A DNA stretch of 64,000 bases from Variovorax atrisoli 110B (GCF_000382045.1 NZ_KB907451.1:1-64000); one strand, 5' to 3'. Shown: positions 16,310 to 25,784, numbered from the stretch's first letter. Numbers and translations: made by a program. The notes: generated by a model from the letters alone, not told the origin.

Positions 16310-17883
16310 GGCGTCAGGAAGCCGGTCTTGTCGCAGGCCAGCGTGCGGCCGGTCTGCTGGCAGGTGGCGAGCAGCTTGCCCGCCACCGTGTAGGCCTTGA
16401 AAGTCCAGCCCACGGCGGGCGAAGCCTTGCGCTCCATCAGCATGAAGCCGAAGCTGCTGTGGTGCGTGATGCGGTCGACCGTCACGTCGGGCGCGGGCGC
16501 CGTGCCGGCGGGCAGCGGATCGGGCAGCGCCACGTCGAGGTTGTCCCCGCCGTTGCCGGACACCACCGTAGCGGGATGGTCGGTGGCGAAGTTCAGCGCC
16601 TGGAAGTCGTGCACGTGGCCGTGCAGCGCGATGTGCACGCCGCTCGGGTAGTAGGCCTTGGGGTTGAGGTTGCCCATCACAGACTGCAGCGCGAGGTTGC
16701 CCGAGGCCGGGGTCTGGCCCGCGACCGGCGCGAAGGCCAGGATGGGATGGTGGTTGGTGAACATCGTGGTCGTGATGCCGGGCTTGGCGGCCAGCGTCGC
16801 GACGGTCTGGAACTGCTTCTGGTAGGCGATGAACTGCGGATCATTGGTCGCCAGCGCCGCCTTGCCGGCCTTGGCCGAGTCGAACACGATGACCTGCGAC
16901 CCCGTGCCCAGCTGCACCGCGTAGGGCTCGGAGTAGTTGCCGGTGCTGTCGTTGGCCGGGTCGTTGCACGAGCGCTTGTCGGCATACGGGCGCGGATCGA
17001 GGAAGCGCATCCAGCCCTGGCCGCCGCGTGCGCATTCCTCGTGGTTGCCGCGCACCACGATCCACGGTGCCTTGGCCAGCAGCGGAGCAGCCGGCTTGAA
17101 GAAGTCGGCCTGCCAGGTGTCCCAGCCGTAGCCCCAGGGGCTGTCCTTGCAGCCGGCGATGTCGTCGGGGCAGACGTTCTCGCGGTAGTGGTAGTCGCCG
17201 ATGTGCAGCACCAGGTCGGGGTTGAATCCGGCGCCGGTGGCTGCGATCGGCGCGAAGGGCCATACCGTGCTGTCGTTGCAGGGCTGGTAGGCCTTGTCGG
17301 CCTTCTTCAGGCGGCAGCCGGTGTCGGCGAGCACCAGCACGCGCTGCGGCTCGGCCTTGGGCAGTGGCAGGGTGCGGGTGCCGATGGCGGCCTGCTTCGC
17401 GTCGGCCGGCAGCGTGGTCTCGCAGGCCGACACGGGAAAGGCGGAGGGTTTGGAATCGGCCGGGTCGCTGGCGGTGGTGCGCAGCGCCATCGTGCCGGCG
17501 GCCACGCGCAGGGTCATGCGCGTCGTCTTGCCGTCCACCGTGATCTGCGGGCACACGGCATTGGCGTCGGCCGTGGTGGCCGAGGCCGGCGCGGTGTAGC
17601 TTGTGATGGCGCGCGCAATGGCGGCGTTGTTGTCGCCGATCTCCACCCACGTGGCCTGCAGGTTGGCGTCGGCCGAGGCGGCGTCGGACTGCGGGGCGGG
17701 CGCGGGAGCCGGCGCAGGCGCCGGAGCGGGCGCTGGGGCCGCCGGCGGCCCCAGGACGATCGACTGGCCGTTGTCGCCGCCGTTGCAGCCCTGCAGCAGG
17801 ATGGCGGTGCAGGCCAGGCCGGCAAGCCAGCGCAGGTCGGGCATGGCGCGCGGCGCGGGGGCCGCGGTGGGGGTGGTGCGCAT
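16306..17883 (-). CDS. Exported metallophosphoesterase lipoprotein
   Basis: 525 residues from the ATG at 17883 (GAGGG upstream). The lipobox LLQGC puts the lipidated Cys at about residue 33. A linker of alternating Pro-Ala follows (about residues 46-62, eight PA units). The calcineurin-like motifs are in the C-terminal two thirds: VLADTGC, DLVLHIGDYHYR, VVRGNHEEC, TNHHPI and LHGHVHDF. Multiple Cys suggest periplasmic disulfides. It may act as a surface or periplasmic phosphatase or nucleotidase. It is followed with overlap by the di-heme peroxidase gene. Confidence 0.85.
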   Translation of the reverse strand: MRTTPTAAPAPRAMPDLRWLAGLACTAILLQGCNGGDNGQSIVLGPPAAPAPAPAPAPAPAPAPQSDAASADANLQATWVEIGDNNAAIARAITSYTAPASATTADANAVCPQITVDGKTTRMTLRVAAGTMALRTTASDPADSKPSAFPVSACETTLPADAKQAAIGTRTLPLPKAEPQRVLVLADTGCRLKKADKAYQPCNDSTVWPFAPIAATGAGFNPDLVLHIGDYHYRENVCPDDIAGCKDSPWGYGWDTWQADFFKPAAPLLAKAPWIVVRGNHEECARGGQGWMRFLDPRPYADKRSCNDPANDSTGNYSEPYAVQLGTGSQVIVFDSAKAGKAALATNDPQFIAYQKQFQTVATLAAKPGITTTMFTNHHPILAFAPVAGQTPASGNLALQSVMGNLNPKAYYPSGVHIALHGHVHDFQALNFATDHPATVVSGNGGDNLDVALPDPLPAGTAPAPDVTVDRITHHSSFGFMLMERKASPAVGWTFKAYTVAGKLLATCQQTGRTLACDKTGFLTP

Positions 17884-18005
17884 CGGGGAATCCCTCTGGT
17901 TGTTGTGTCGTGGGACGCCGCAATCTAGAGGGCCAGTGTGCAATCCGTATTACACGGCCACGGTGCGCCAGGGGGGCGCGGAGAGCGCAGGAGGCAAAAG
18001 AACGG

Positions 18006-19583
18006 CTACAGCAGCTCTTCGCCCACGATGGGCAGAAGCAGCCAGTTCTTGAAGCGCAGCCAGAGGAACTCGCCCGGTTCGTCCTCGTGGACGATGTCGC
18101 CGCCGGCGTCGTCGTACTCCAGCCACTGGACGCGCCGGCCGTCGGGGCCCAGGCGCAGGCGGTAGCCGAGGTTCACGCGCTCGCCGCTCATGAGCCGGTC
18201 GTAGTCCTTCACCAGTTCGGGGCTGTCGATGACCAGCCCGATCTCGGTGTTGACCGCGGCCGAGCGGTGGTCGAGGTTCATCGAGCCGATGAAGAAGCGC
18301 TCGTCGTCGACGATCGCCAGCTTGGCGTGCAGCCGGCTGATCGACTTGCCGAAGTCGCCGAAGCGCCCCGAGCGCCCGGTGAGCGTGGGCGCGATCTCGT
18401 AGATAGTGACGCCGATCTTCAGCATGTCGGCGCGGTAGCGCTCGTAGCCCGCATAGGCCAGCGGCTCGTCGGTGGCGCCCAGCGAGTTCGTCACCACCGT
18501 GATGCGGCCGCCGCGGTCGATGGCCTTCTTCATCATCGCCATGCCGCGCGCGCCCGGAATGAAGTACGGCGAGCCGATCTTCACCTCGCGCTCGGCCGAA
18601 TTGATGACGCTGAGCGCGCCCTCCGTCACGCTGCCGGCGTAGGCGGCGTCGGCCTTGCGCGTGATCTTCTCGGGGTCGTCCACGAACAGCGTCGACGGCG
18701 CCCAGTAGCGCTCCACGTTGCCCGCGATGAGCTGCTGCCCCACGGGCGACTTGTCGAGCACGTCGCGCTGGTGCATGGCCACGTCGGGCACCGCGGTGCG
18801 CGCGATCTCGTCGAAGCGCTTCTGCGCCTGCTCCGCGGGCATGCGCAGCGGCGCGATCTGCTCGATGGGGCGCACGTGCTCGCTGTTCCAGTAGCGGTCG
18901 AAGCCCTCGGACATCTGGCGCACCACCGGGCCGCTGGAGAGCACGTCCATGTCGATGAAGTTCGCCGCCGTGCTGCGCATGAAGTATTCGTTGGCGATGT
19001 TGCGCCCGCCCGAGACCGCGAAGCTGTTGTCGGCCACAAGCAGCTTGTTGTGCATGCGGTGGTTGATGCGGCCGAAGTCGCTCAGCGAGAACAGCAGCCG
19101 CGTCGCTAGCGAATCGGCGCGCGAGGGCAGCGGGTTGAACAGCCGCACCTCGATGTTCGGGAAGGCCGACAGCGTGCTGAACACCTCGTCCTCGCCGCCG
19201 GTGTAGAGGTCGTCCACCAGCAGCCGCACGCGCACGCCGCGCGCTGCGGCCTCGCGCAGCTCCTTGAGGAACAGCAGGCCGACGTCGTCCTTCTGGATCA
19301 GGTAGTACTGCACGTCGAGCGACTTCTCGGCGTGCCGCGCGAGCGAGATGCGCGCGTCGAACGCGAAGGCTGCCTCCGGCAGCAGCCTGAAGCCCGAGAG
19401 CGAGGTCGACCCGCCGGGCGTCCCCTTGGCGGCGAGCTGTCCGAGCTCGGTCTGCGCCACGTCGGTGAAGGCCGTGACCACCGGGCGCGGCTGCGGCGGC
19501 GGCAGGCTCGCGCAGCCCGCCAGCCAGAGGGCGGCGGCGCCTAGGGCGAAGGCGGCGAATCGGCGGACGGTGGAGGCGCGCAT
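18006..19583 (-). CDS. Phospholipase D/cardiolipin-synthase-type lipoprotein
   Basis: 525 residues. Lipobox LWLAGCAS near residue 23 indicates a lipoprotein. Two HKD half-sites are present: HRMHNKLLVAD (about 173-183) with GGRNIANEYF, and SRLHAKLAIVDD (about 418-429) with GSMNLDHRS. Architecture matches the YmdC/ClsC-like PLD family, which can make cardiolipin from phosphatidylglycerol and phosphatidylethanolamine; hydrolytic activity is also possible. E. coli ClsC requires a partner, YmdB, which is not seen here. Stands alone, divergent from the SpmAB-like gene at 19656. Confidence 0.87.
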   Translation of the reverse strand: MRASTVRRFAAFALGAAALWLAGCASLPPPQPRPVVTAFTDVAQTELGQLAAKGTPGGSTSLSGFRLLPEAAFAFDARISLARHAEKSLDVQYYLIQKDDVGLLFLKELREAAARGVRVRLLVDDLYTGGEDEVFSTLSAFPNIEVRLFNPLPSRADSLATRLLFSLSDFGRINHRMHNKLLVADNSFAVSGGRNIANEYFMRSTAANFIDMDVLSSGPVVRQMSEGFDRYWNSEHVRPIEQIAPLRMPAEQAQKRFDEIARTAVPDVAMHQRDVLDKSPVGQQLIAGNVERYWAPSTLFVDDPEKITRKADAAYAGSVTEGALSVINSAEREVKIGSPYFIPGARGMAMMKKAIDRGGRITVVTNSLGATDEPLAYAGYERYRADMLKIGVTIYEIAPTLTGRSGRFGDFGKSISRLHAKLAIVDDERFFIGSMNLDHRSAAVNTEIGLVIDSPELVKDYDRLMSGERVNLGYRLRLGPDGRRVQWLEYDDAGGDIVHEDEPGEFLWLRFKNWLLLPIVGEELL

Positions 19584-19655
19584 GGGCCGAACTGTAGCTC
19601 GCGGCGGCCCCCGATGGCGGGCCTATCATCGAAGCGAAACAAAAGGAAAAGAAGC

Positions 19656-20885
19656 GTGCTCAACGGCTTGTGGCTGGGTTTCTTCGGGGTGGCGACGCTG
19701 GCGGCGCTGGGCCGGTGGCTCGTGGGCGGCGACCCGACGGTGTTCGCGGCGCTGGTCGAGGCGCTGTTCGCGATGGCGCGCCTGGCGGTCGAGGTGATGG
19801 TGCTGCTGTTCGGCACGCTGACGCTGTGGCTGGGCTTCCTGCGCATCGCCGAGGCGGCGGGGCTGGTCGGCTGGCTCGCGCGGCTGCTGGGGCCGCTCTT
19901 CCGGAGGCTCATGCCGGGCGTGCCCGCGGGGCACCCGGCGCTGGGGCTCATCACCATGAACTTCGCGGCCAACGCGCTCGGGCTGGACAACGCGGCCACG
20001 CCCATCGGCCTGAAGGCGATGCGCGAGCTGCAGCGGCTGAACCCCGACCCTGTGACGGCCACCAACGCGCAGATCCTCTTTCTCGTGCTCAATGCCTCGT
20101 CGCTGACGCTGCTGCCGGTCACCATCTTCATGTACCGGGCCCAGCAGGGCGCGGGCGACCCGACGCTGGTGTTTCTGCCGATCCTGCTGGCCACCAGCGC
20201 CTCCACGCTGGTCGGGCTGCTGTCGGTGGCGGTGGCGCAGCGGCTGCGGCTGTGGGACCCGGTGGTGCTGGCCTACCTGTTGCCGGGCGCGCTGCTGCTG
20301 GGCGGCTTCATGACCCTGCTGGGCACGCTCTCGGCGGCGGCCATCGCCTCGCTGTCGTCGCTGCTGGGCAACCTCACGCTGTTCGGCGTGATCGTCGTGT
20401 TCCTGCTGGCGGGCGCCATCCGCCGCATCAAGGTGTACGAATGCTTCATCGAGGGCGCGAAGGAAGGATTCGACATCGCAAAGAACCTGCTGCCCTACCT
20501 GGTGGCGATGCTGTGCGCCATCGGCGTGCTGCGCGCCTCGGGCGCGCTCGACTTCGCGCTCGGCGGCCTGCGCTGGCTGGTGACGGCGGCGGGGCTCGAC
20601 GCACGCTTCGTCGACGCCATGCCCACCGCGCTGGTCAAGCCCTTCTCGGGCAGCGCGGCGCGCGCGATGCTGATCGAGACCATGAAGAGCCACGGCGTCG
20701 ACAGCTTCCCTGCCCTGGTGGCCGCCACCATCCAGGGCAGCACCGAGACCACCTTCTACGTGCTGGCGGTGTACTTCGGCGCGGTCGGCATCCAGCGCAC
20801 GCGGCACGCGGTGTCGTGCGCGCTGCTGGCCGAGCTGGCGGGCGTGGTGGCTGCCGTCGCGGTCTGCTACTGGTTCTTCGGCTGA
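19656..20885 (+). CDS. SpmA-SpmB fusion, nucleoside-recognition membrane protein
   Basis: 409 residues from the GTG at 19656 with AAGGA about 10 nt upstream; an ATG at 19614 adds a basic stretch and lies close to the divergent gene. Many membrane helices. The first half resembles SpmA (MNFAANALGLDNAATPIGLKAMRELQ) and the second SpmB (GAKEGFDIAKNLLPYLVAMLCAIGVLRASGA; STETTFYVLAVYFGAVG). In Bacillus these two act in spore-coat maturation; fused versions are common in non-sporulating proteobacteria with unknown transport-like roles. The last 19 nt overlap the convergent alkylsulfatase gene. Confidence 0.85.
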   Translation: MLNGLWLGFFGVATLAALGRWLVGGDPTVFAALVEALFAMARLAVEVMVLLFGTLTLWLGFLRIAEAAGLVGWLARLLGPLFRRLMPGVPAGHPALGLITMNFAANALGLDNAATPIGLKAMRELQRLNPDPVTATNAQILFLVLNASSLTLLPVTIFMYRAQQGAGDPTLVFLPILLATSASTLVGLLSVAVAQRLRLWDPVVLAYLLPGALLLGGFMTLLGTLSAAAIASLSSLLGNLTLFGVIVVFLLAGAIRRIKVYECFIEGAKEGFDIAKNLLPYLVAMLCAIGVLRASGALDFALGGLRWLVTAAGLDARFVDAMPTALVKPFSGSAARAMLIETMKSHGVDSFPALVAATIQGSTETTFYVLAVYFGAVGIQRTRHAVSCALLAELAGVVAAVAVCYWFFG

Positions 20886-22888
20886 GCCTTCGGCTCGACG
20901 ATCGGGAACATCGGCTCGAAGGTATCGAGCATCGACATCAGCTCCGCCAGCTTCGCGCGGTCGCCGTCGATCTTCACCTTGCCCGCAAGCACCGCCGCCG
21001 GGAAGCTCGTTTCCTTCAGCGTGATCGCGTCGAGCGTGGCGCGGTTCAGCGTCACCGTGGCGTCGGCGTCGGCGTCGGCGTCGGGCTGGCGGCCGGCGAT
21101 GTGCGTGAGCGCGGAGTTCTCCAGCGTCAGCACGAACTGCTCGTTGGAATCGGTGAAGTTCCAGTTGATGGCCATCTTCCTTCCCTCGGCCTTGGCGGCA
21201 TTCAGCCGCACGCCCAGGAAGTCGAAGAACAGGTCGTTGCTCACGGCCTTGAGCGAATCGGCATTGGCGCTGTTGCCGCCCGCGATCTTCGGCACGCCGT
21301 TGCGCAGCTCCATCGCGCCCACCAGGTAGGCGCTGCGCCAGGTACCGGCTTCCGACTGGTAGCCCATCTGCTCGAGCGCATCGGCGCCCAGCTCGCGGGC
21401 CGCGCGGTTGGTCGGGTCGGCGTACACGACCTGGCTCATCGCGCTGGCCACCCAGCGGAACTCGCCCTTGCCGAAGTCTTCACGGGCGCGCGCCAGCACC
21501 GCATCGGCGCCGCCCATGTACTCGACGGTCTTCTTCGCATAGGCCACCGGCGGCAGCGGGTTCAGGTTGGCGGGGTTGGCGTCGTACCAGCCCAGGTACT
21601 TTTGGTAGACGGCCCTGGCGTTGTGCCGCAGCGTGCCGTAGTAGCCGCGCGCGGACCACTCCTGCTCCAGGCTCGCTGGCATGCGCAGCGTCTCGGCGAT
21701 GTCGGCCGCGGTGTAGCCCTGGTTGAGCAGGCGCAGCGACTGGTCGTTGATGAACTTGTACATGTCGCGCTGCTTCTTCAGCAGGTCGACGATCCGGTCC
21801 TGCCCGAAGGTCGGCCAGTGGTGCTGGGCGATCAGCACTTCGGCCTTGCCGCCGAAGGCCACGCGGGCCTCGTCGATGTACTTCGACCACAGGTTGCCGT
21901 CGCGCACCTCCGCGCCGCGGATGGTGTAGAGGTTGTGCATGTTGTGCGTCACGTCCTCCGCCATGTTGAGCACGCGGAACTGCGGCAGGTACATGAGCAT
22001 TTCCGAAGGCGCCTCGGAGCCCGGCACCAGCCTGAAGACGAACTGCACGCCGTCGATGGTGCGCTCCTCCGTCGGCTTGTCGATGGTGGAGGTGGGCGCG
22101 ATCAGCGACATGGTGCCGCGCGCCAGCGCCTTGCCCAGGCCGGTGTCGACCTGCCCGCGCGGACCCGGCGGCAGCAGCGTGCCGAACTGGTACTGCGAGC
22201 GCCGGCTCATCGCGTTGCCTGCGAGGATGTTCTCGGCCACGGCCGTTTCCATGAAGCCCGAGGGCGCGAGCACCTGCACCTTGCCTGCCTTCACGTCGGC
22301 CTCGTCGACGACGCCCTTCACGCCGCCGAAGTGGTCGGCGTGGCCGTGCGTGTAGATCACCGTGCCCACGGGCTTGCGCGGGCGGTGCTGGTAGTAGAGC
22401 TCGAGCGCGGCGCGCGCGGTCTCGGCGGCCAGCAGCGGATCGATGACGATCAGCGCGCTGTCGCCTTCCACGATGGTCATGTTGGCGATGTCGAAGCCGC
22501 GCACCTGGTAGACGCGCTCGGTCACCTTGAACAGGCCGTGGATCGCATTGAGCTGCGCCTGCCGCCACAGGCTGGGGTTGACGGTGTCGGCCGGCGCGTC
22601 CGCCTTGAGGAAGTCGTAGGGCTTCATGCTCCAGACGGGGCGCACGCCGGCGCCCGGCACCAGCGCGTCGGGCACGGTGCCGACGAAGCCGTGCATCGCG
22701 TCCTCGAAGTCCTGCCGGTTGGCGAACGGCAGCGTCTTCGCCATCTCGGCATTGGCCTTGAGCGTGGAGGGCTCGGGCGCCTTGGGCGCGGCCTGCGCGA
22801 AGGTGGCGGACGGTGCGGCCAGCGCGCATGCAAGGGCGACGAGCGCGGCGGAGAAGGACGAAGGAGAAGCTGGCAAGGAAGAAGTCAT
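20867..22888 (-). CDS. Exported SdsA-type alkylsulfatase (metallo-beta-lactamase fold)
   Basis: 673 residues with a signal peptide (LVALACALAAPSATFAQA). The zinc motif THGHADHFGG (about 180-189) and EDVTHNMHNL match SdsA1-like secondary alkylsulfatases. A central helical dimerisation region follows, and the last ~125 residues form an SCP2-like lipid-binding domain (NWNFTDSNEQFVLTLENSAL). Such enzymes hydrolyse alkyl sulfates like dodecyl sulfate to alcohol and sulfate, giving carbon and sulfur. Divergent LysR at 22962 is the likely regulator, as with sdsB in Pseudomonas. Inside the SCP2-like part an Asp-Ala repeat is encoded by a 6-bp tandem repeat. Confidence 0.9.
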   Translation of the reverse strand: MTSSLPASPSSFSAALVALACALAAPSATFAQAAPKAPEPSTLKANAEMAKTLPFANRQDFEDAMHGFVGTVPDALVPGAGVRPVWSMKPYDFLKADAPADTVNPSLWRQAQLNAIHGLFKVTERVYQVRGFDIANMTIVEGDSALIVIDPLLAAETARAALELYYQHRPRKPVGTVIYTHGHADHFGGVKGVVDEADVKAGKVQVLAPSGFMETAVAENILAGNAMSRRSQYQFGTLLPPGPRGQVDTGLGKALARGTMSLIAPTSTIDKPTEERTIDGVQFVFRLVPGSEAPSEMLMYLPQFRVLNMAEDVTHNMHNLYTIRGAEVRDGNLWSKYIDEARVAFGGKAEVLIAQHHWPTFGQDRIVDLLKKQRDMYKFINDQSLRLLNQGYTAADIAETLRMPASLEQEWSARGYYGTLRHNARAVYQKYLGWYDANPANLNPLPPVAYAKKTVEYMGGADAVLARAREDFGKGEFRWVASAMSQVVYADPTNRAARELGADALEQMGYQSEAGTWRSAYLVGAMELRNGVPKIAGGNSANADSLKAVSNDLFFDFLGVRLNAAKAEGRKMAINWNFTDSNEQFVLTLENSALTHIAGRQPDADADADATVTLNRATLDAITLKETSFPAAVLAGKVKIDGDRAKLAELMSMLDTFEPMFPIVEPKAQPKNQ
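21059..21082 (+). repeat. Four tandem GGCGTC hexamers inside the alkylsulfatase gene
   Basis: Perfect 4 x 6 bp repeat encoding alternating Asp-Ala (DADADAD) in the C-terminal domain on the minus strand. Copy-number change would remain in frame, so it can vary without inactivating the enzyme. Confidence 0.6.
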
Positions 22889-22961
22889 CCGGCGATTCTG
22901 CGAAGCGACCGAATCACTGGCAAATGCAAAATATGCGCGTTCTTTTTAAGTAAAACGCAAA

Positions 22962-23891
22962 ATGCAGCTACGCCAGCTCCAGCATCTCGTCGCCCTCGCC
23001 GACCAGGGCAGCTTCGGCCGCGCGGCCCAGGCGGTGCATCTTTCGCAGCCCGCCCTCTCGCGCAGCATCGAGAGCCTGGAGGAAAGCCTGCAGGCCCGCC
23101 TGGTCGACCGCGCCTACGGCAGTGTGCGCTTCACCCAGGCCGGCGAGCTGGTGCTGGCACGCGCGCGCGAGCTGCTGGCCGACGCGCAGCAGATCGCGCG
23201 CGACGTGCTGCAGCTCGAAGGGTTGGCCATCGGCAGCCTCGCGGTCGGCTTCGGCCCCTTTGCCGCCGGCACGCTGGGCCGCGCCGCGCTGTCGCTCATG
23301 ACGCAGCGCCATCCACAGCTGCAGATGCGCATGGAGGTGGCCGACACCGCCACGCTGTGCGAGCGCCTGCACCGCCGCGAACTCGACCTGTTCGTGGCCG
23401 ACACGCGCGACCTGACGAAGCAGCAGCCCGGCCTGAAGCTCGCGCGGCTGCCCAACCTGCCGGTGTCCTTCTTCGTGCGGCCGAAGCACCCGCTGCTCAA
23501 GCTCAGGCCGCAGCCCGTGCGCCTCGAAAAGCTCATGGACCATCCCGTCGCCGGCCCGCGCCTGCCGGCCGAGGTGGCGCTGCAGTTCGACCGGCTCGCC
23601 CCGCGCGGCGACCGCGGCGTTTTCAACGTGACCTGCGACGACACCGGCACGCTGCGGCACCTGGCACTCACCGCCGGCGCGGTGATCCTCGCGCCGGTCG
23701 CGCCTGTCCCCAGCCATCCGGGCCACGACACCGACACGCTGGTTCCCCTGCCGGTGGCGGGCCTGGAGCGCATGCAGACGCACTACAGCCTCGTCACGTT
23801 GGCGGCGCGCACGCCCTCCCCGGCCGCAGCCGCCTATACCCGGCTGGTGACCGAGTTGATGAGCACCGGCGGGCAGGCCGGCGGGCACTGA
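22962..23891 (+). CDS. LysR-family regulator, probable alkylsulfatase activator
   Basis: 309 residues; winged helix at about 1-60 (MQLRQLQHLVALADQGSFGRAAQAVHLSQPALSRSIESLE) followed by the ligand-binding domain (LAIGSLAVGFGPFAAGTLG). Divergent from the alkylsulfatase with 73 bp between starts; this AT-rich gap carries GCAAAAT twice. SdsB, a LysR protein, activates sdsA in Pseudomonas, so the same role is inferred here. Confidence 0.88.
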   Translation: MQLRQLQHLVALADQGSFGRAAQAVHLSQPALSRSIESLEESLQARLVDRAYGSVRFTQAGELVLARARELLADAQQIARDVLQLEGLAIGSLAVGFGPFAAGTLGRAALSLMTQRHPQLQMRMEVADTATLCERLHRRELDLFVADTRDLTKQQPGLKLARLPNLPVSFFVRPKHPLLKLRPQPVRLEKLMDHPVAGPRLPAEVALQFDRLAPRGDRGVFNVTCDDTGTLRHLALTAGAVILAPVAPVPSHPGHDTDTLVPLPVAGLERMQTHYSLVTLAARTPSPAAAAYTRLVTELMSTGGQAGGH

Positions 23892-23897
23892 GCCAAA

Positions 23898-24443
23898 ATG
23901 GGCCTCCCGCATCCGGCCTTTGCTTCTTTTTCCGTGACCACTCCCCGCCGGGCCCAGCCGCCCTCCTTTTCGTCCGACGAGTTCCGTGAAGCCCTCGGCA
24001 TGTTCGCCACCGGCGTCACCGTCGTGACCGCGCGCGCGGCGAACGGCACGCTGGTCGGCCTCACTGCCAACTCCTTCAATTCGGTCTCGCTGACCCCGCC
24101 GCTGGTGCTGTGGAGCCTGTCTCGCGCGGCCGGCTCGATGCCCGCGCTGAGCGCCGGCTCGCACTACACGGTGAACATCCTCGCGGCCAACCAGAAGGCG
24201 CTGGCCGAGCGCTTCGCCGCGAAGAACATCGACCGCTGGGCCGACGTGGCCTACACCGAAGGCCTGGGCGGCGCGCCGGTGCTCGTGGGCGCTGCGGCCA
24301 GCTTCGAGTGCTTCAACCGCAGCCGCTACGACGAAGGCGACCACGTGATCTTCGTGGGCGAGGTGGAGCGCTGCTCGCACGACGCAGGCGCCTCGCCGCT
24401 GCTCTTCCACGGCGGGCGCTTCTACACGGAGCATCCCTTGTGA
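23898..24443 (+). CDS. Flavin reductase-like (FMN split-barrel) protein
   Basis: 181 residues; a GTG at 23934 would give 169. Core features of the flavin reductase domain: FREALGMFATGVTVVTAR, LVGLTANSFNSVSLTPPLVLWSLSR and HYTVNILAANQKALAERFA. Members bind FMN/FAD and supply reduced flavin to two-component monooxygenases using NAD(P)H. No monooxygenase gene is adjacent, so its partner is unknown. Begins 6 bp after the LysR stop and overlaps the next gene by 4 nt. Confidence 0.87.
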   Translation: MGLPHPAFASFSVTTPRRAQPPSFSSDEFREALGMFATGVTVVTARAANGTLVGLTANSFNSVSLTPPLVLWSLSRAAGSMPALSAGSHYTVNILAANQKALAERFAAKNIDRWADVAYTEGLGGAPVLVGAAASFECFNRSRYDEGDHVIFVGEVERCSHDAGASPLLFHGGRFYTEHPL

Positions 24444-24943
24444 CGCTTCGCCCTGCGCTCCTGCTTGTCCTGCTGCTCGCCGCGCAGGCCGGTGCGGCGC
24501 AGGAAGCGAACGGGCCGGTCAAGCAGAACTGGTTCGACGACCCGTTCTTCCAGATCTCCTCGGGCCTGCCGGCCTGCGCCGTGCCCGAGGGCCCGTTCTA
24601 TACGACCGAGGAGCGCCGCCTGCAGACCCACTCGCGGCTGGAGCGCGGCACCACCTGCTGGCTGGCCGGCAAGTGCGCCGACAGCAACGCCTACCGCTAC
24701 GACAAGCCGCTCGCGCCCAAGGTGCGCGCCGCGCTGCTGGCCGTACCTGGGGTGAGGAAGGGCAGCGTCTGGGTGGTCATCCAGCGCCGCTGGGTCTACC
24801 TGCAGGGCTGCGTGCCGGACGCGGCGCTCGCCAGGAAGCTGGAACGCGCCGCGCGCGCGGTGCCCGACGTGGAGACGGTGGTGCCCGACCTGATGACGGG
24901 CACGCGGGGCAAGCCGCCCTATCCGGTGGCATCCGCCAGATAG
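24440..24943 (+). CDS. Secreted protein with BON-like domain
   Basis: 167 residues from a GTG that overlaps the preceding stop (GTGA). Signal peptide MTLRPALLLVLLLAAQAGAAQ. The C-terminal half (KVRAALLAVPGVRKGSVWVVIQ, VYLQGCVPDAALARKLERAA, VPDVETVVPDLM) has the alpha-beta-beta pattern of a BON domain, a small envelope-associated fold. Six cysteines (CAVPEG, CWLAGKC, QGC) suggest disulfides in the periplasm. Function not known. Confidence 0.65.
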   Translation: MTLRPALLLVLLLAAQAGAAQEANGPVKQNWFDDPFFQISSGLPACAVPEGPFYTTEERRLQTHSRLERGTTCWLAGKCADSNAYRYDKPLAPKVRAALLAVPGVRKGSVWVVIQRRWVYLQGCVPDAALARKLERAARAVPDVETVVPDLMTGTRGKPPYPVASAR

Positions 24944-24968
24944 AGGCAGAGAAAGGCGGCGAGGCTGG

Positions 24969-25784
24969 CTAGCTCCCCAGCGCCGATTCGTGCCAGTGCC
25001 GCAGCAGCAGCCGGCCGATCGCGCTCACCACCAGGAAGAAGAGAAAGCCCAGCAGCGTCGCCGCGATCACCTCGGCGAACAGCAGCGCGGTGTACATGCG
25101 CCCCTGCGCGAACACGATCTGCACGCCGAGCCCGCCTTCGGCATTGCCCGAGCCGATGATGAATTCGCCCACGATGGCGCCGATCACCGACAGCCCCGCC
25201 GAGATGCGCAGCCCCGCGAAGATGTGCGGCAGCGCGCCCGGCAGCCGCAGCTTCCAGAACGACACCAGCCCGCCCGCGCGGTGCAGCGCGAACAGCTCCG
25301 CGAGATTGCGCGAGGTGGAGCGCAGGCCCAGCATCGTGTTGTTGATGATCGGGAAGAGCGACATGATGAAGCTCACGATCACCACCGACAGCTCGTTGTA
25401 GCCGAACCAGAGCACGATGAGTGGCGCGATCGCGACCACCGGCACGGTCTGCAGCAGCACCGCGTACGGATACAGGCTGCGCTCCAGCAGCCGCGACTGC
25501 GCCAGCACCGCCGCGCCCGCGATGCCGACGACGATGGCCAGCGCGTAGCCCAGCAGCGCCTCCTTCAGCGTGGAGAGCGTCGCACCCGCGAGCGTTGCGG
25601 CGTTCTCCACGGTGGCGGCTGCGACCTCCTGCGGCGATGGCAGCAGGTAGCCCTTGCCCTGGTAGACGGTGGCGCTCAGCAGCCACCAGAAGCCGACGGC
25701 GAGCAGCGCGACCACCAGCACGGGGGCGGCGTTGCGTGCGAAGGCCAGGGCAGGCGAGGAAGAAGATGAGGAAGAACGCGTCAT
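24969..25784 (-). CDS. NitT/TauT-type ABC permease
   Basis: 271 residues from the ATG at 25784 (GAGGAA upstream; 25814 is possible). Six membrane spans and the EAA-type loop region (GLRSTSRNLAELFALHRAGGLVSFWKLRLPGALPHIFAGLR). Belongs to the SsuC/TauC/ThiX class that imports sulfonates, taurine, nitrate or pyrimidine precursors. Last gene of a four-gene minus-strand operon starting at 28651; 10 bp separate it from the ATPase stop. Confidence 0.88.
   Translation of the reverse strand: MTRSSSSSSSPALAFARNAAPVLVVALLAVGFWWLLSATVYQGKGYLLPSPQEVAAATVENAATLAGATLSTLKEALLGYALAIVVGIAGAAVLAQSRLLERSLYPYAVLLQTVPVVAIAPLIVLWFGYNELSVVIVSFIMSLFPIINNTMLGLRSTSRNLAELFALHRAGGLVSFWKLRLPGALPHIFAGLRISAGLSVIGAIVGEFIIGSGNAEGGLGVQIVFAQGRMYTALLFAEVIAATLLGFLFFLVVSAIGRLLLRHWHESALGS

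Noticed and set aside
19670..23989. 1439-codon plus-strand ORF
   Set aside because: Shadow of the SpmAB-like, alkylsulfatase (antisense) and LysR genes; His/Arg-rich, low-complexity translation typical of off-frame high-GC DNA.
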